Shown in pieces: positions 36,144 through 44,586 of a stretch of DNA of 64,000 nt. A program made the position numbers and the translations under genes. The stretch comes from Spirosoma arboris (GTDB lineage: Bacteria > Bacteroidota > Bacteroidia > Cytophagales > Spirosomataceae), in NCBI RefSeq assembly GCF_009754945.1, contig NZ_WPIN01000018.1:1-64000 (forward strand), in the 5' to 3' direction. The notes under the pieces were generated by a model, which was not told the origin of the DNA, did not search any database, and saw only the letters and a program-made list of their open reading frames with translations. Position 1 is the stretch's first letter; every line of letters starts with the position of its first letter.

Positions 36144-37073
36144 ATGCATTCATCAAGACGTGATTTTCTCAAAAACATGGGCCTGACCACTGCCGGACTT
36201 GGCCTATTCACTGGTCTTCCGATAGAAATAGCCAGCGCAGCTCCTGCCAAGAAGCTATTTTTTGAGATTTCTCTGGCTGAGTGGTCGTTGCACCGAACAT
36301 TGAAAGAGGGCAAACTAAGTAATATAGATTTTCCTGCTAAAGCCAAAAACGACTTTGGTATTAGCGCGGTGGAATACGTCGATCAGTTTTTTAAGGATAA
36401 AGCGAAAGACCAGCAATACTTGAGCGAGCTAAAGAAACGTTCTGATGATTTAGGCGTTCGCAATGTGCTGATTATGGTCGATACCGCAGGGCCGCTGGCT
36501 GACCTGGACGATGCAAAACGGAAAGAGGGGGTAGAAAGCCATTATCAGTGGATTGATGCCGCTAAATTCCTGGGCTGTCATTCGATCCGGGTTAATCTTC
36601 GCGGAAAAGGTACCGCCGAAGAGGTTGCTAAAGCCAGCGTCGACGGTCTGGGTCGTCTGGCCGAATACGGGGCTAAAAATAAGATTGGGGTAATCGTAGA
36701 GAATCACGGCGGCTATTCGTCCGATGGGAAGTGGCTTGCCAATGTAATGAAGCAGGTAAATAATCCCTATGCAGGTACCTTACCCGATTTCGACAATTTT
36801 AAGCTAAACGAGACCGAGGTGTACGACCGCTACCTGGGCGTTGAAGAAATGATGCCATTTGCTAAAGGAATTAGTGCCAAGGCGCGAGATTTTGACGCGC
36901 AGGGGAACGAAACCACAATCGACTATACACGGTTGCTTCAGATCGTTAAAAAAGGTAAAACACTGGCTTTCAATGGATACGCAGGCATTGAATACTCCGG
37001 AAATCGCCTAAGTGAAGACGATGGAATTCGTGCCACCAAGCAATTATTAGAACGAGTAGGGCAAACTGTTTAA
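36144..37073 (+). CDS. Sugar phosphate isomerase/epimerase-like TIM barrel protein, exported
   Basis: From the ATG at 36144 the protein has 309 residues and starts MHSSRRDFLKNMGLTTAGLG, a twin-arginine-type export signal. An earlier in-frame start overlaps the previous gene and would bury this signal. The rest is an AP-endonuclease-2/xylose-isomerase-like barrel, with VIVENHGGYSSDG giving a likely metal-binding Glu and His. Periplasmic members of this family commonly neighbour sugar-3-dehydrogenase genes and are thought to act on oxidised sugars. Substrate unproven. Confidence 0.82.
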   Translation: MHSSRRDFLKNMGLTTAGLGLFTGLPIEIASAAPAKKLFFEISLAEWSLHRTLKEGKLSNIDFPAKAKNDFGISAVEYVDQFFKDKAKDQQYLSELKKRSDDLGVRNVLIMVDTAGPLADLDDAKRKEGVESHYQWIDAAKFLGCHSIRVNLRGKGTAEEVAKASVDGLGRLAEYGAKNKIGVIVENHGGYSSDGKWLANVMKQVNNPYAGTLPDFDNFKLNETEVYDRYLGVEEMMPFAKGISAKARDFDAQGNETTIDYTRLLQIVKKGKTLAFNGYAGIEYSGNRLSEDDGIRATKQLLERVGQTV

Positions 37074-37083
37074 TACAAGTTTT

Positions 37084-37156
37084 TTGACAGGATTGACAGG
37101 ATGAACAGGATTTCTAATGGCAAAACCAATTCTGTTCATCCTGTCAATCCTGTCAA
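37084..37156. repeat. Long inverted repeat (29-bp stem) between sugar-oxidation genes
   Basis: The arms at 37084-37112 and 37128-37156 pair over 29 bases with one G-T wobble and a 15-base loop. Each arm is itself built from short repeats of the form GACAGGAT. It resembles the dispersed intergenic palindromes seen in Bacteroidota genomes. In a transcript it would form a strong hairpin between two same-strand genes. Confidence 0.8.
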
Positions 37157-37194
37157 GAAACGTAATCTCATCGCATTTAAATTTTATACCAATT

Positions 37195-37734
37195 ATGCAA
37201 CGACGTTCCGTACTGAAAAACTTAGCCATGACATTCGGGGGCTTAGTTAGCCTGCCAGCCTGGGCCTCCGGCTGGACACCCGAAACCCTTGGGCAGATTT
37301 CTGGTCTGTCTGTAGATAATGAGGCCCTTCTCGGGGAAATTGTCGGGACAATTATCCCGGAAACGACTACGCCAGGAGCTAAATCGCTCAAGGTTCACCA
37401 GTTCGCGATGCGGATGATCAATGACTGCTACGGTGAGCCTGCCCAGACGTTGTTGGCGCAGGGCCTTACGTTGGCAGATTCAACCGCTCAGCAAACCTAT
37501 AGCAAGCCGTTCACTGATTGCGACGCGCCCCAACGCATGGATATACTGGCTAAAATGACGGCTTCAACAGATCCAAATGGAAAATCCTTTGTCGACATGA
37601 TGAAACGATTGACCATTCAGGGCTATACAAACTCAGAGTATTACCTGGTTAATGTGGCGAAGTTCAACATGGCTCCCGGTTTTTATCATGGCTGTGTACC
37701 CGTGCCCAAGTTGGCTGCCGATGGTAGTCGATAA
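37195..37734 (+). CDS. Gluconate 2-dehydrogenase subunit 3-like protein
   Basis: This 179-residue protein starts MQRRSVLKNLAMTFGGLVSL, a twin-arginine-like signal; the ATG at 37195 is preferred over the earlier in-frame start at 37117, which reads through the inverted repeat. The body (LLGEIVGTIIPETTTPGAKS, GYTNSEYYLVNV) fits the small subunit that accompanies GMC-type membrane or periplasmic dehydrogenases. It likely carries its folded GMC partner, encoded 41 bases downstream, through the Tat pathway. Confidence 0.85.
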   Translation: MQRRSVLKNLAMTFGGLVSLPAWASGWTPETLGQISGLSVDNEALLGEIVGTIIPETTTPGAKSLKVHQFAMRMINDCYGEPAQTLLAQGLTLADSTAQQTYSKPFTDCDAPQRMDILAKMTASTDPNGKSFVDMMKRLTIQGYTNSEYYLVNVAKFNMAPGFYHGCVPVPKLAADGSR

Positions 37735-37775
37735 ACACTTCAACAACAAATTTTCAATAACTCAAATCGATCCTC

Positions 37776-39494
37776 ATGTCTTTTTTAAATATAGATTCAG
37801 TTAAAGCCCGAACATTCGATGCCATTGTTATTGGCTCTGGAATTAGCGGTGGCTGGGCGGCCAAAGAGTTGACCGGTAAAGGTTTACGTACGTTGGTTCT
37901 GGAACGTGGTCGCGATGTAAAACACATTACCGACTATCCAACCACGATGATGCAGCCCTGGGAGTTTCAGCACCTGGGCCAGTTAACCAAGGAAATGAGA
38001 GAGGCTAACCCAATTGCCAGCCGATGTTACGCCTTCCGGGAAGATGCCACCCATTTCTTCATTAAAGACAACGAGCACCCCTATGTGCAGGAAAAACCGT
38101 TCGACTGGATTCGGGGGTATCAGGTTGGCGGAAAATCGCTGATGTGGGCACGGGGTACGCAACGCTGGTCGGATTTTGATTTTGAAGGCCCCGCCCGCGA
38201 TGGTTTCGCTGTGGACTGGCCAATCCGGTATGCCGATATTGCTCCCTGGTATAGCTATGTAGAGAAGTTTGCCGGTATTTCGGGCAACAAAGATGGTCTG
38301 GCGACCTTGCCCGATGGCGAATTTTTGCCACCACATGAACAGTCCTGTGTTGAGAAGCACTTCACGGACGAAATGGCCAGACATTATAACGGTACGCGCC
38401 CCATAATCATAGGCCGTTGCGCGCACCTGACCAAGCCGCAACCCATTCACTATCAGCAAGGCAGAGCGCAATGTCAAAATCGCTCCTTATGTCAGCGGGG
38501 TTGCCCTTATGGCGGGTATTTCAGTAGTAACTCCTCGACCTTGCCCTGGGCTGCTAAAACTGGTAAAATGACTTTGAGGCCCGACTCGGTGGTTCATTCT
38601 ATTATCTTCGACGAAAAGAAGAATAAGGCTACAGGTGTGCGGGTGGTTGATGCCCATACAAAAGAAACGACCGAGTATTACGCCCGAATCATCTTCGTTA
38701 ATGCCGCCTGTTTGAACTCGAACTTAGTACTACTAAACTCGAAGTCAAGCCGTTTTCCGAATGGCCTGGGCAACGATAATGGGCTACTGGGTAAATATGT
38801 AGCGTTTCACAATTTCCGGACTACTATTTCGGCTGAGCACGAGGGCTTTCAGGATACGACTACAGAAGGGATTCGGCCAAACAGTAGCTATATTCCTCGT
38901 TTTCGCAACGTACATAAACAGGAAACAGATTTTCTACGTGGGTATGCAGCGGGTTTTGGTTCAAGCCGTGCTACTAACGTAGATACGTCAGGAATGGGCG
39001 AAGGTCTGAAATCGAGCCTGATGCAACCCAAATACGGTAACTGGCGAGTAGGGTCGCATATGATGGGCGAAACCATTCCGAAAGAAAGCAACTACGTAGC
39101 CCTCGACTCCAATCTGACTGATGCCTGGGGGATTCCTCAGTTGAAGATTTCGGTGGCGTATGACGATAATGATGAAAAGATGATCCGGGATTTTCACGAG
39201 CAGATGTCAGAAATGTTGACTGTGGCCGGCTTCAAAAACATTCAGACGCATGACGTGCCCGATAAAGCGCCGGGGCTTGATATTCACGAGATGGGTGGCG
39301 TACGAATGGGTAAAGATCCAAAAACGTCAATGTTGAACAAGTGGAATCAATTACACGCCTGCAAAAATGTATTCGTGACGGATGGGGCTTGTATGACATC
39401 GACCTCAACCCAAAACCCTTCCCTGACCTTCATGGCGATCACCGCACGAGCTGCCGATCATGCCGTAAAAGAAATGCGGAAGGGACTTTTGTAG
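37776..39494 (+). CDS. GMC-family FAD-dependent oxidoreductase
   Basis: This 572-residue flavoprotein opens with the dinucleotide-binding motif VIGSGISGGWAAKELTGKG and ends with a GMC C-terminal domain (MGGVRMGKDPKTS, NPSLTFMAITARAADHA). A Cys-rich segment (CQNRSLCQRGCPYGG) is typical of the gluconate/glucoside dehydrogenase branch and may hold an iron-sulphur cluster. It has no signal of its own, in agreement with export together with the Tat-bearing subunit encoded just upstream. It probably oxidises a sugar or glycoside, possibly at C3; electrons could go to the cytochrome domain of the first protein in the cluster. Confidence 0.87.
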   Translation: MSFLNIDSVKARTFDAIVIGSGISGGWAAKELTGKGLRTLVLERGRDVKHITDYPTTMMQPWEFQHLGQLTKEMREANPIASRCYAFREDATHFFIKDNEHPYVQEKPFDWIRGYQVGGKSLMWARGTQRWSDFDFEGPARDGFAVDWPIRYADIAPWYSYVEKFAGISGNKDGLATLPDGEFLPPHEQSCVEKHFTDEMARHYNGTRPIIIGRCAHLTKPQPIHYQQGRAQCQNRSLCQRGCPYGGYFSSNSSTLPWAAKTGKMTLRPDSVVHSIIFDEKKNKATGVRVVDAHTKETTEYYARIIFVNAACLNSNLVLLNSKSSRFPNGLGNDNGLLGKYVAFHNFRTTISAEHEGFQDTTTEGIRPNSSYIPRFRNVHKQETDFLRGYAAGFGSSRATNVDTSGMGEGLKSSLMQPKYGNWRVGSHMMGETIPKESNYVALDSNLTDAWGIPQLKISVAYDDNDEKMIRDFHEQMSEMLTVAGFKNIQTHDVPDKAPGLDIHEMGGVRMGKDPKTSMLNKWNQLHACKNVFVTDGACMTSTSTQNPSLTFMAITARAADHAVKEMRKGLL

Positions 39495-39502
39495 GAGAAG
39501 CG

Positions 39503-39582
39503 TATTAACCACAGAGGCACAAAGAGCACAGAGATCTAAATAATTATTTACCTCTGTGCTCTTTGTGCCTCTGTGGTTAATA
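39503..39582. repeat. Perfect 31-bp inverted repeat between convergent genes
   Basis: The arms at 39503-39533 and 39552-39582 are perfect reverse complements over 31 bases with an 18-base loop. The arm motif TTAACCACAGAGGCACAAAG resembles a widely dispersed environmental-bacterial intergenic repeat, from memory. Placed between the converging GMC and glycosyltransferase genes, it can act as a bidirectional terminator. Confidence 0.85.
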
Positions 39583-39600
39583 AACTAAGTGGCGCTACGT

Positions 39601-40815
39601 TTAACCAGCAACCGATTCGGTTATCCACGCATTCGGAACCTTCTGAATAACAGCCTCAAATTCTTCGGCCCGCCGGGTCCAGGAGTTATTCTTTGCCATA
39701 GTGATGCGCTCGTTCACCCGTTGGGGACTATCGTCGGATAAGGCACGGCGTAGTGCCTGAGCAAATTCTTCCGGACTTGCGGCCAAGTCAACCACTCCGT
39801 CAAAATCATCGAGAATAGAGAACGGAGTTGACACAACGGGCAAACCAGCCGCTAAGTATTCGTTGATTTTAAGCGGGTAAATGGTGTAAGTGTGTTCATT
39901 GCAGACAAACGGAATCATAGCAGCTTTCATCTTTGCCAGCAAAGGAGGGAGGTCTGCCGGTTGATGAGGAGGAGTGAAGACAATGTTTGGATAAACGGAC
40001 GAGAGCTTGGTTAAGCCGGGTTCGTGAACTTCACCGATAAACTGAAACGTAACATCCGGCATCGTACGTACACAATACGCTACCAACTCAAGATTGACCC
40101 GGTTATCGGCAGTGCCCAAATACCCTACAATAGGGTTAATTTGTTGGGGTTGCTGTTGAGCTAATTGGTAAGCCTGATTGAATAAATCAAAATTGACCCC
40201 ATTTTTTACACAGTACGTGTTTGGCTGTAGGATCGACTTCGACCGGCGCAGTGTTTCTGACGTTGTGACAACTGCATCGACACCACGAAGATAATCCGGT
40301 TCATAGCGACTGCCGTGTCGACTCATCCAATTGATAATCGTTATTTCGTCGAAACAGTAATAGATGGTAGCGCATTCATTGAGCTTGTGCAGCATAGGAA
40401 GGCCAAACACCGGATTGAGCCCATTGATCACGAGCGGCCGAATCATGTTCAACTTTCGCATCACGCGCCGAAGCCCTTTCACTAACCGATTTACATTTTG
40501 CTGAACAAGTAAGTCATGTGGTTTGGGCGACATCCAGTTGACGGGCAGCATAAGGGGAGGAGTCCATACATGAACCTCATTACCGTTCGCAACGATTTTT
40601 TTCGTGAGAGGATTCTGCAGGCGAATTGATTTCTGAACAGGCATATCCTGACGTCCGGCAACACCCATCGCCCAGTCTTTTACGGTATATTGATAATCTA
40701 CATATAAAACCCGGTGCCGAGCCGATAATTCGGTCATCAATTGTACAACTGCTTTCTGGAAATCACCCTCCCAAGTTGTCTGGCCAAGGCAAACTATACT
40801 GTCAAATTGTTGCAT
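39601..40815 (-). CDS. GT-B glycosyltransferase (GT1/GT4-like)
   Basis: This 404-residue protein shows a GT-B fold. The N-terminal half binds the acceptor (CLGQTTWEGDFQKAVVQLMT). The C-terminal half has PIVGYLGTADNRVNLELV, MIPFVCNEHTYTIYPLKINE and YLAAGLPVVSTPF, the last two being the nucleotide-sugar binding region of GT4-type retaining enzymes. It is the last gene of the minus-strand polysaccharide cluster, 100 bases after the GT4 gene. The sugar is not predictable. Confidence 0.85.
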   Translation of the reverse strand: MQQFDSIVCLGQTTWEGDFQKAVVQLMTELSARHRVLYVDYQYTVKDWAMGVAGRQDMPVQKSIRLQNPLTKKIVANGNEVHVWTPPLMLPVNWMSPKPHDLLVQQNVNRLVKGLRRVMRKLNMIRPLVINGLNPVFGLPMLHKLNECATIYYCFDEITIINWMSRHGSRYEPDYLRGVDAVVTTSETLRRSKSILQPNTYCVKNGVNFDLFNQAYQLAQQQPQQINPIVGYLGTADNRVNLELVAYCVRTMPDVTFQFIGEVHEPGLTKLSSVYPNIVFTPPHQPADLPPLLAKMKAAMIPFVCNEHTYTIYPLKINEYLAAGLPVVSTPFSILDDFDGVVDLAASPEEFAQALRRALSDDSPQRVNERITMAKNNSWTRRAEEFEAVIQKVPNAWITESVAG

Positions 40816-40915
40816 GTAAGCAGGAAAAACGGCCTTTAGGATAAGTTAGAGTAGTAAGAAAAATTGGTTAAAAAGAGGAAGAGAGGATATGAGTGATGTA
40901 CAGATTTCGTAAACG

Positions 40916-42046
40916 TTAGTGATTCATCGAATTAGCATACACCGTGAGCAACTTATTGGCTGTGGCTTCCCAGGAAAATAGGGCTGCCCGTTGCAATCCT
41001 TTCGCGCGTAATTCAGCTCGAAGGGCAGGTTGTTTTATAAGTCGCTCGATGCCGCTTGCCATTTCTTCGACCGAATTAGGGTCGACCAGCAAGGCCGCAT
41101 CACCCGCTACCTCTGGCATCGATGATGTCGACGAGGTTAAAACAGGCGTTCCGCAGGCCATGGCTTCCAGAATTGGCAACCCAAAACTTTCGCGCAGTGA
41201 GGGACATAAGAAAATGGTCGCAGCATTATAGACCAGCGGCAGAATATAGTTCGGGATATAACCACACAATATAATGTCGTTAGCCAGTTCCTGCCCGTCA
41301 ATTTCACTAAGCTGATCGGTTAATGAAGCAGCGGGTAAGTTCGATATGACCACCGGAAGCGTAAGTTTTCCTTGTTTTTTTAGCGCTAATAACGATTTCA
41401 AAACACCTTTTACATTCTTCTTGGGATCAGTGTTGCCCAGGAAAAAAATAAATTCTTTAGGTAGTTTATACTTTAATCGAATAAGCTCAACTTGAGCGGT
41501 ATCCTCAATAACCCGAAACTGGTCGCTTACCGCATTCCAAATGGCCACTACACGCTCGGGAGCCAAATGTAGATGGTCGACGATACGTTGCCTTTCAAAG
41601 TGTGATACGGTTATAATGCGCTCACATTCTGTTACAATTCGGGGTACATTCCAGCGTCGGTACTGATTCCCAAAGCGTTGATACCAACTGCCAGCCAACA
41701 AGGGCTGTTTTTCCAGAAAAATAATGTCGTGGAGTGTTAGCACTAATGGCACTGGACAGTGAAGAGGAGCTGTATTCGCTGTACAATGCAGTAAGTCAAT
41801 TCCATACTGTTTCACCGCCTTGGGTAAGGCATACTGTTCCCACACAGGATAAGGCCCACCAGCCAGTTCGACAATTTTCATGTTTGGCGTATTGGGCAAT
41901 CCATCGCGGTCTGCATCAGGCTTTACAAAAACGATAAATTCGTGTTGCGAACAGGTAGCTAAAGCTCGAATAGTTTCAAGCGCTACGATGTCCATACCAT
42001 GTTTATGAGGCCGTAGGAGACGTTGTGCTTCGATTCCGATTCTCAT
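40916..42046 (-). CDS. GT4-family glycosyltransferase
   Basis: This 376-residue GT-B enzyme starts MRIGIEAQRLLRPHKHGMDI; I used the ATG at 42046, one base after the stop of the polymerase gene, rather than a longer start overlapping that gene. Motifs include PKEFIFFLGNTDPKKNVKGV and CPSLRESFGLPILEAMACGT, the E-x7-E region of retaining GT4 transferases. It likely adds a sugar such as mannose or rhamnose to the lipid-linked repeat unit on the cytosolic side. Confidence 0.9.
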   Translation of the reverse strand: MRIGIEAQRLLRPHKHGMDIVALETIRALATCSQHEFIVFVKPDADRDGLPNTPNMKIVELAGGPYPVWEQYALPKAVKQYGIDLLHCTANTAPLHCPVPLVLTLHDIIFLEKQPLLAGSWYQRFGNQYRRWNVPRIVTECERIITVSHFERQRIVDHLHLAPERVVAIWNAVSDQFRVIEDTAQVELIRLKYKLPKEFIFFLGNTDPKKNVKGVLKSLLALKKQGKLTLPVVISNLPAASLTDQLSEIDGQELANDIILCGYIPNYILPLVYNAATIFLCPSLRESFGLPILEAMACGTPVLTSSTSSMPEVAGDAALLVDPNSVEEMASGIERLIKQPALRAELRAKGLQRAALFSWEATANKLLTVYANSMNH

Positions 42047-42047
42047 G

Positions 42048-43493
42048 CTACTTAGTTTTTGTATCCCACCGATCGCAGGTGGTAAACAGAAATGAATTGA
42101 TAAACAGAATGGTGCTGGTTGGAAACTGACCAAGTATTGGGTTGGTATAGCTCACGACACAGATGCCAACGAATTCGGCCAGCAGTGCAATCATCATCGT
42201 AGATACCCAGGGGTCTTTCAGTTGCCAGACTTTAAAGGTGCCGATCAGTATAAAACCGAGCAGCATCAGTAAATAGATCGTAAGGCCAACAACACCCGTT
42301 TCAATCCAGATTTGAACATACCAGCTATCTGTGGGTATCTGGGCCGCAAAATAGTTTGGTGAAAAGCGTTGTCCGGCACCCGATGAAGTGCCAATTCCTG
42401 CGCCGAAAGGCTTGTCTTTCAGGAAGTTTCGTAGTTTCTGCTGATTCTCCAGACGAACGATAAATGAAGCATCTTCTGTCGGGTGAAGGGCAGACCGAAT
42501 CCGCCAGATCTGATACACAGAATCGCCGATGTGCGTAAATAACAGGAGAGCAAGCAAAGGGCCAGCCACCATAAGTGCCCGAAAAATGTGAAGTAGATTT
42601 CGCTTCAGGGCTAAATAGGTTGGGAAACCAGCCAGTATGACAAATAAGGCCCCTCTGGTTCCAGAAACGGCAAACCCCCAGAAAGCAATAACAGCCAGGC
42701 ATATATACACGGCTCGGTATAGCCACGAATTCGTCTCAAAAAATAAGATGAGACAAAGGAGGGTGATGCCAGCCATCTCGGAGCCAAACTGACCCGCGTC
42801 GGAGTAAAATGAGAAACTACGTAGTTGCCCCCATAGAATGTGTTGCTTCTCAGCACCTGCAGCCAGCCATCTAAGTTCGGCCTGTTCAAGACCGATGTAC
42901 TGTTGCTTAAAACCCCATAAAGCTGCGAAGAACGACCAGACAAGCCATAGCGCGCATAGGACTTTAATATCGTTTTTTGTAATCGGGTTAACAGATACGA
43001 CAATTGCGATCAGGAACCAGCTTAATGAAAAGGAACGAGCGTGGTAAAACCAGGAGGAAGGGTGAGGATGTTCAGGATTAAAGTATTCCAGAATCGTAAA
43101 TGATAGCCAGACAATTAATATCCAGAAAGCGGGTTGACGGAGCCGCTTCCAGTTCATTCGTTTGCCATTCAGAAAGGTACTTAGTAAAGTCAGTACCAAT
43201 ATGCCGTCGAGTCCTGTACCTACGGCTATATCGACTGTAAGAAAACGAGTAAAACCAATTAGAAAGCTTAAGTTGAGGTAGACCAATAAACCGAGTTTCG
43301 GCTCAACTAATATGCCTACCATAAGAAGTAGGCCCACTGGTACACCCACGGTCATGAGGGCACCCATAACACCCCACGAGCCAATCAGCCAGCCAGCCAC
43401 TAAGGCACACAATACCCCCAAAAGCGTAAACAGCCAACGGTTATCGCGCAATTGGTTAATGGATAGGGCGGTATGGTCAAGCATAATTTTCAT
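42048..43493 (-). CDS. O-antigen polymerase/ligase-like membrane protein (Wzy_C)
   Basis: This protein of about 481 residues has roughly 11-12 membrane helices and a large periplasmic loop after VSGTRGALFVILAGF. The loop contains RLENQQKLRNFLKDKPFGAG and TDSWYVQIWIETGVVGL, both typical of O-antigen ligase/polymerase proteins. The ATG at 43493 is preferred to the TTG one codon upstream. It would polymerise flipped repeat units or ligate the chain to an acceptor. It lies in the middle of the minus-strand glycosyltransferase cluster, abutting the GT4 gene by one base. Confidence 0.85.
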   Translation of the reverse strand: MKIMLDHTALSINQLRDNRWLFTLLGVLCALVAGWLIGSWGVMGALMTVGVPVGLLLMVGILVEPKLGLLVYLNLSFLIGFTRFLTVDIAVGTGLDGILVLTLLSTFLNGKRMNWKRLRQPAFWILIVWLSFTILEYFNPEHPHPSSWFYHARSFSLSWFLIAIVVSVNPITKNDIKVLCALWLVWSFFAALWGFKQQYIGLEQAELRWLAAGAEKQHILWGQLRSFSFYSDAGQFGSEMAGITLLCLILFFETNSWLYRAVYICLAVIAFWGFAVSGTRGALFVILAGFPTYLALKRNLLHIFRALMVAGPLLALLLFTHIGDSVYQIWRIRSALHPTEDASFIVRLENQQKLRNFLKDKPFGAGIGTSSGAGQRFSPNYFAAQIPTDSWYVQIWIETGVVGLTIYLLMLLGFILIGTFKVWQLKDPWVSTMMIALLAEFVGICVVSYTNPILGQFPTSTILFINSFLFTTCDRWDTKTK

Positions 43494-43662
43494 CAATTCT
43501 TCGATTAGCTAGTCAGCACCGCTGATTAGCTTGAAATCTGGCACTCGGCTAAACGGCTTTTCGAGTAGTTTTAGACTGTACTCGAAAAAACGAGTCACTG
43601 AGTTATTGACTTTGGTTTCTGTATGAGCTGGGTTTTAGAGTTGAGTTTGGTCTGTTAGAGGA

Positions 43663-44586
43663 TTATACAGGTGATATACTGGTTGATGTCAGGTGCCAGA
43701 ATGCCCCCCGGAGGAATGCGTTAGCGTGCTTTAACTTGCCGGTAATTGTGTATGAGATAAGGTGCTTAGGCAATACAAAAGCACCGAAGTACATATAGAA
43801 GATAAAACGCTGAAACGACGAGCAATGCCGTCGCATAAACAGAATCCGATTGCGGGTCAGATAGTAGGTACGTAGTGGACTATCCTGCCCAACCGAGACC
43901 GACTCTTTGTGCAGAATAGACGCAGTCGGCTGGTAATAAATGACAAAACCAGCGTTTCGAATACGCTGTGACCAGTCGAGTTCTTCGTAATACAGAAAAA
44001 AACGATCGGCAAATCGGCCAACCTGGTCTACAACCTTCCGGCTTACCATCATGGCACATCCATGGGCAAAATAGGTAGGGTGAGGCTTGTCAAACCGCCC
44101 ATCATCTTCCTGATTAAAGCCAATGGCTCTTGCTTGTCCCGTATACAGATTGATCGGATTGTAGCCTGCATACTGAACCCGTTGGGGTGCATCGAAGAAT
44201 CTGATTTTTGGGCAGGTGACCCCGACCTGCTTCTGTTCGCTGAACGGCTTCAGTAATTCATCGAGTAACGTTGGCGATAGCTCTGTGTCGTTATTGACAA
44301 TAAAGAAAAAGTCGCCCTTTGCTTTCTGTATTCCTAGATTATTACCACCCGTAAAACCTAAATTTACTTCACTCCGAATCAGCTGAAGATGAGGAAACTG
44401 GCTCAGATCGAGATAATCACTCAAAGGCTGAATGGACGCATTATCCACCACGATAAGTTCGTAATTCGGATAAATAAGGTGCTTGGTCGATTCCAGAAAT
44501 TGACGGGTAATTTCAGCCTGGTTGTAATTGATCGTAATGATCGATACGAGACCGGGCCCATCGTCTATACGTTCTCTTTTTGCCAT
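43663..44586 (-). CDS. GT2-family glycosyltransferase (rhamnosyltransferase-like)
   Basis: This 307-residue protein is a soluble GT2 enzyme: LVSIITINYNQAEITRQFLE at the start, GFTGGNNLGIQKAKGDFF, and the metal-binding IVNNDTELS in place of a strict DxD. A second region, FLYYEELDWSQRIRNAGF, is typical of rhamnosyl- and related transferases. It overlaps the initiating sugar transferase gene by 22 bases, so both are translated from one message. A 166-base gap to the polymerase gene contains a small hairpin (43558-43588). Confidence 0.88.
   Translation of the reverse strand: MAKRERIDDGPGLVSIITINYNQAEITRQFLESTKHLIYPNYELIVVDNASIQPLSDYLDLSQFPHLQLIRSEVNLGFTGGNNLGIQKAKGDFFFIVNNDTELSPTLLDELLKPFSEQKQVGVTCPKIRFFDAPQRVQYAGYNPINLYTGQARAIGFNQEDDGRFDKPHPTYFAHGCAMMVSRKVVDQVGRFADRFFLYYEELDWSQRIRNAGFVIYYQPTASILHKESVSVGQDSPLRTYYLTRNRILFMRRHCSSFQRFIFYMYFGAFVLPKHLISYTITGKLKHANAFLRGAFWHLTSTSISPV

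Noticed and set aside
43558..43588. Hairpin TTTTCGAGTA...TACTCGAAAA as a terminator between the polymerase and GT2 genes
   Set aside because: The T run precedes the stem on the transcribed strand and the stem is short, so it is not a convincing terminator; I mention it only in the neighbouring gene entry.
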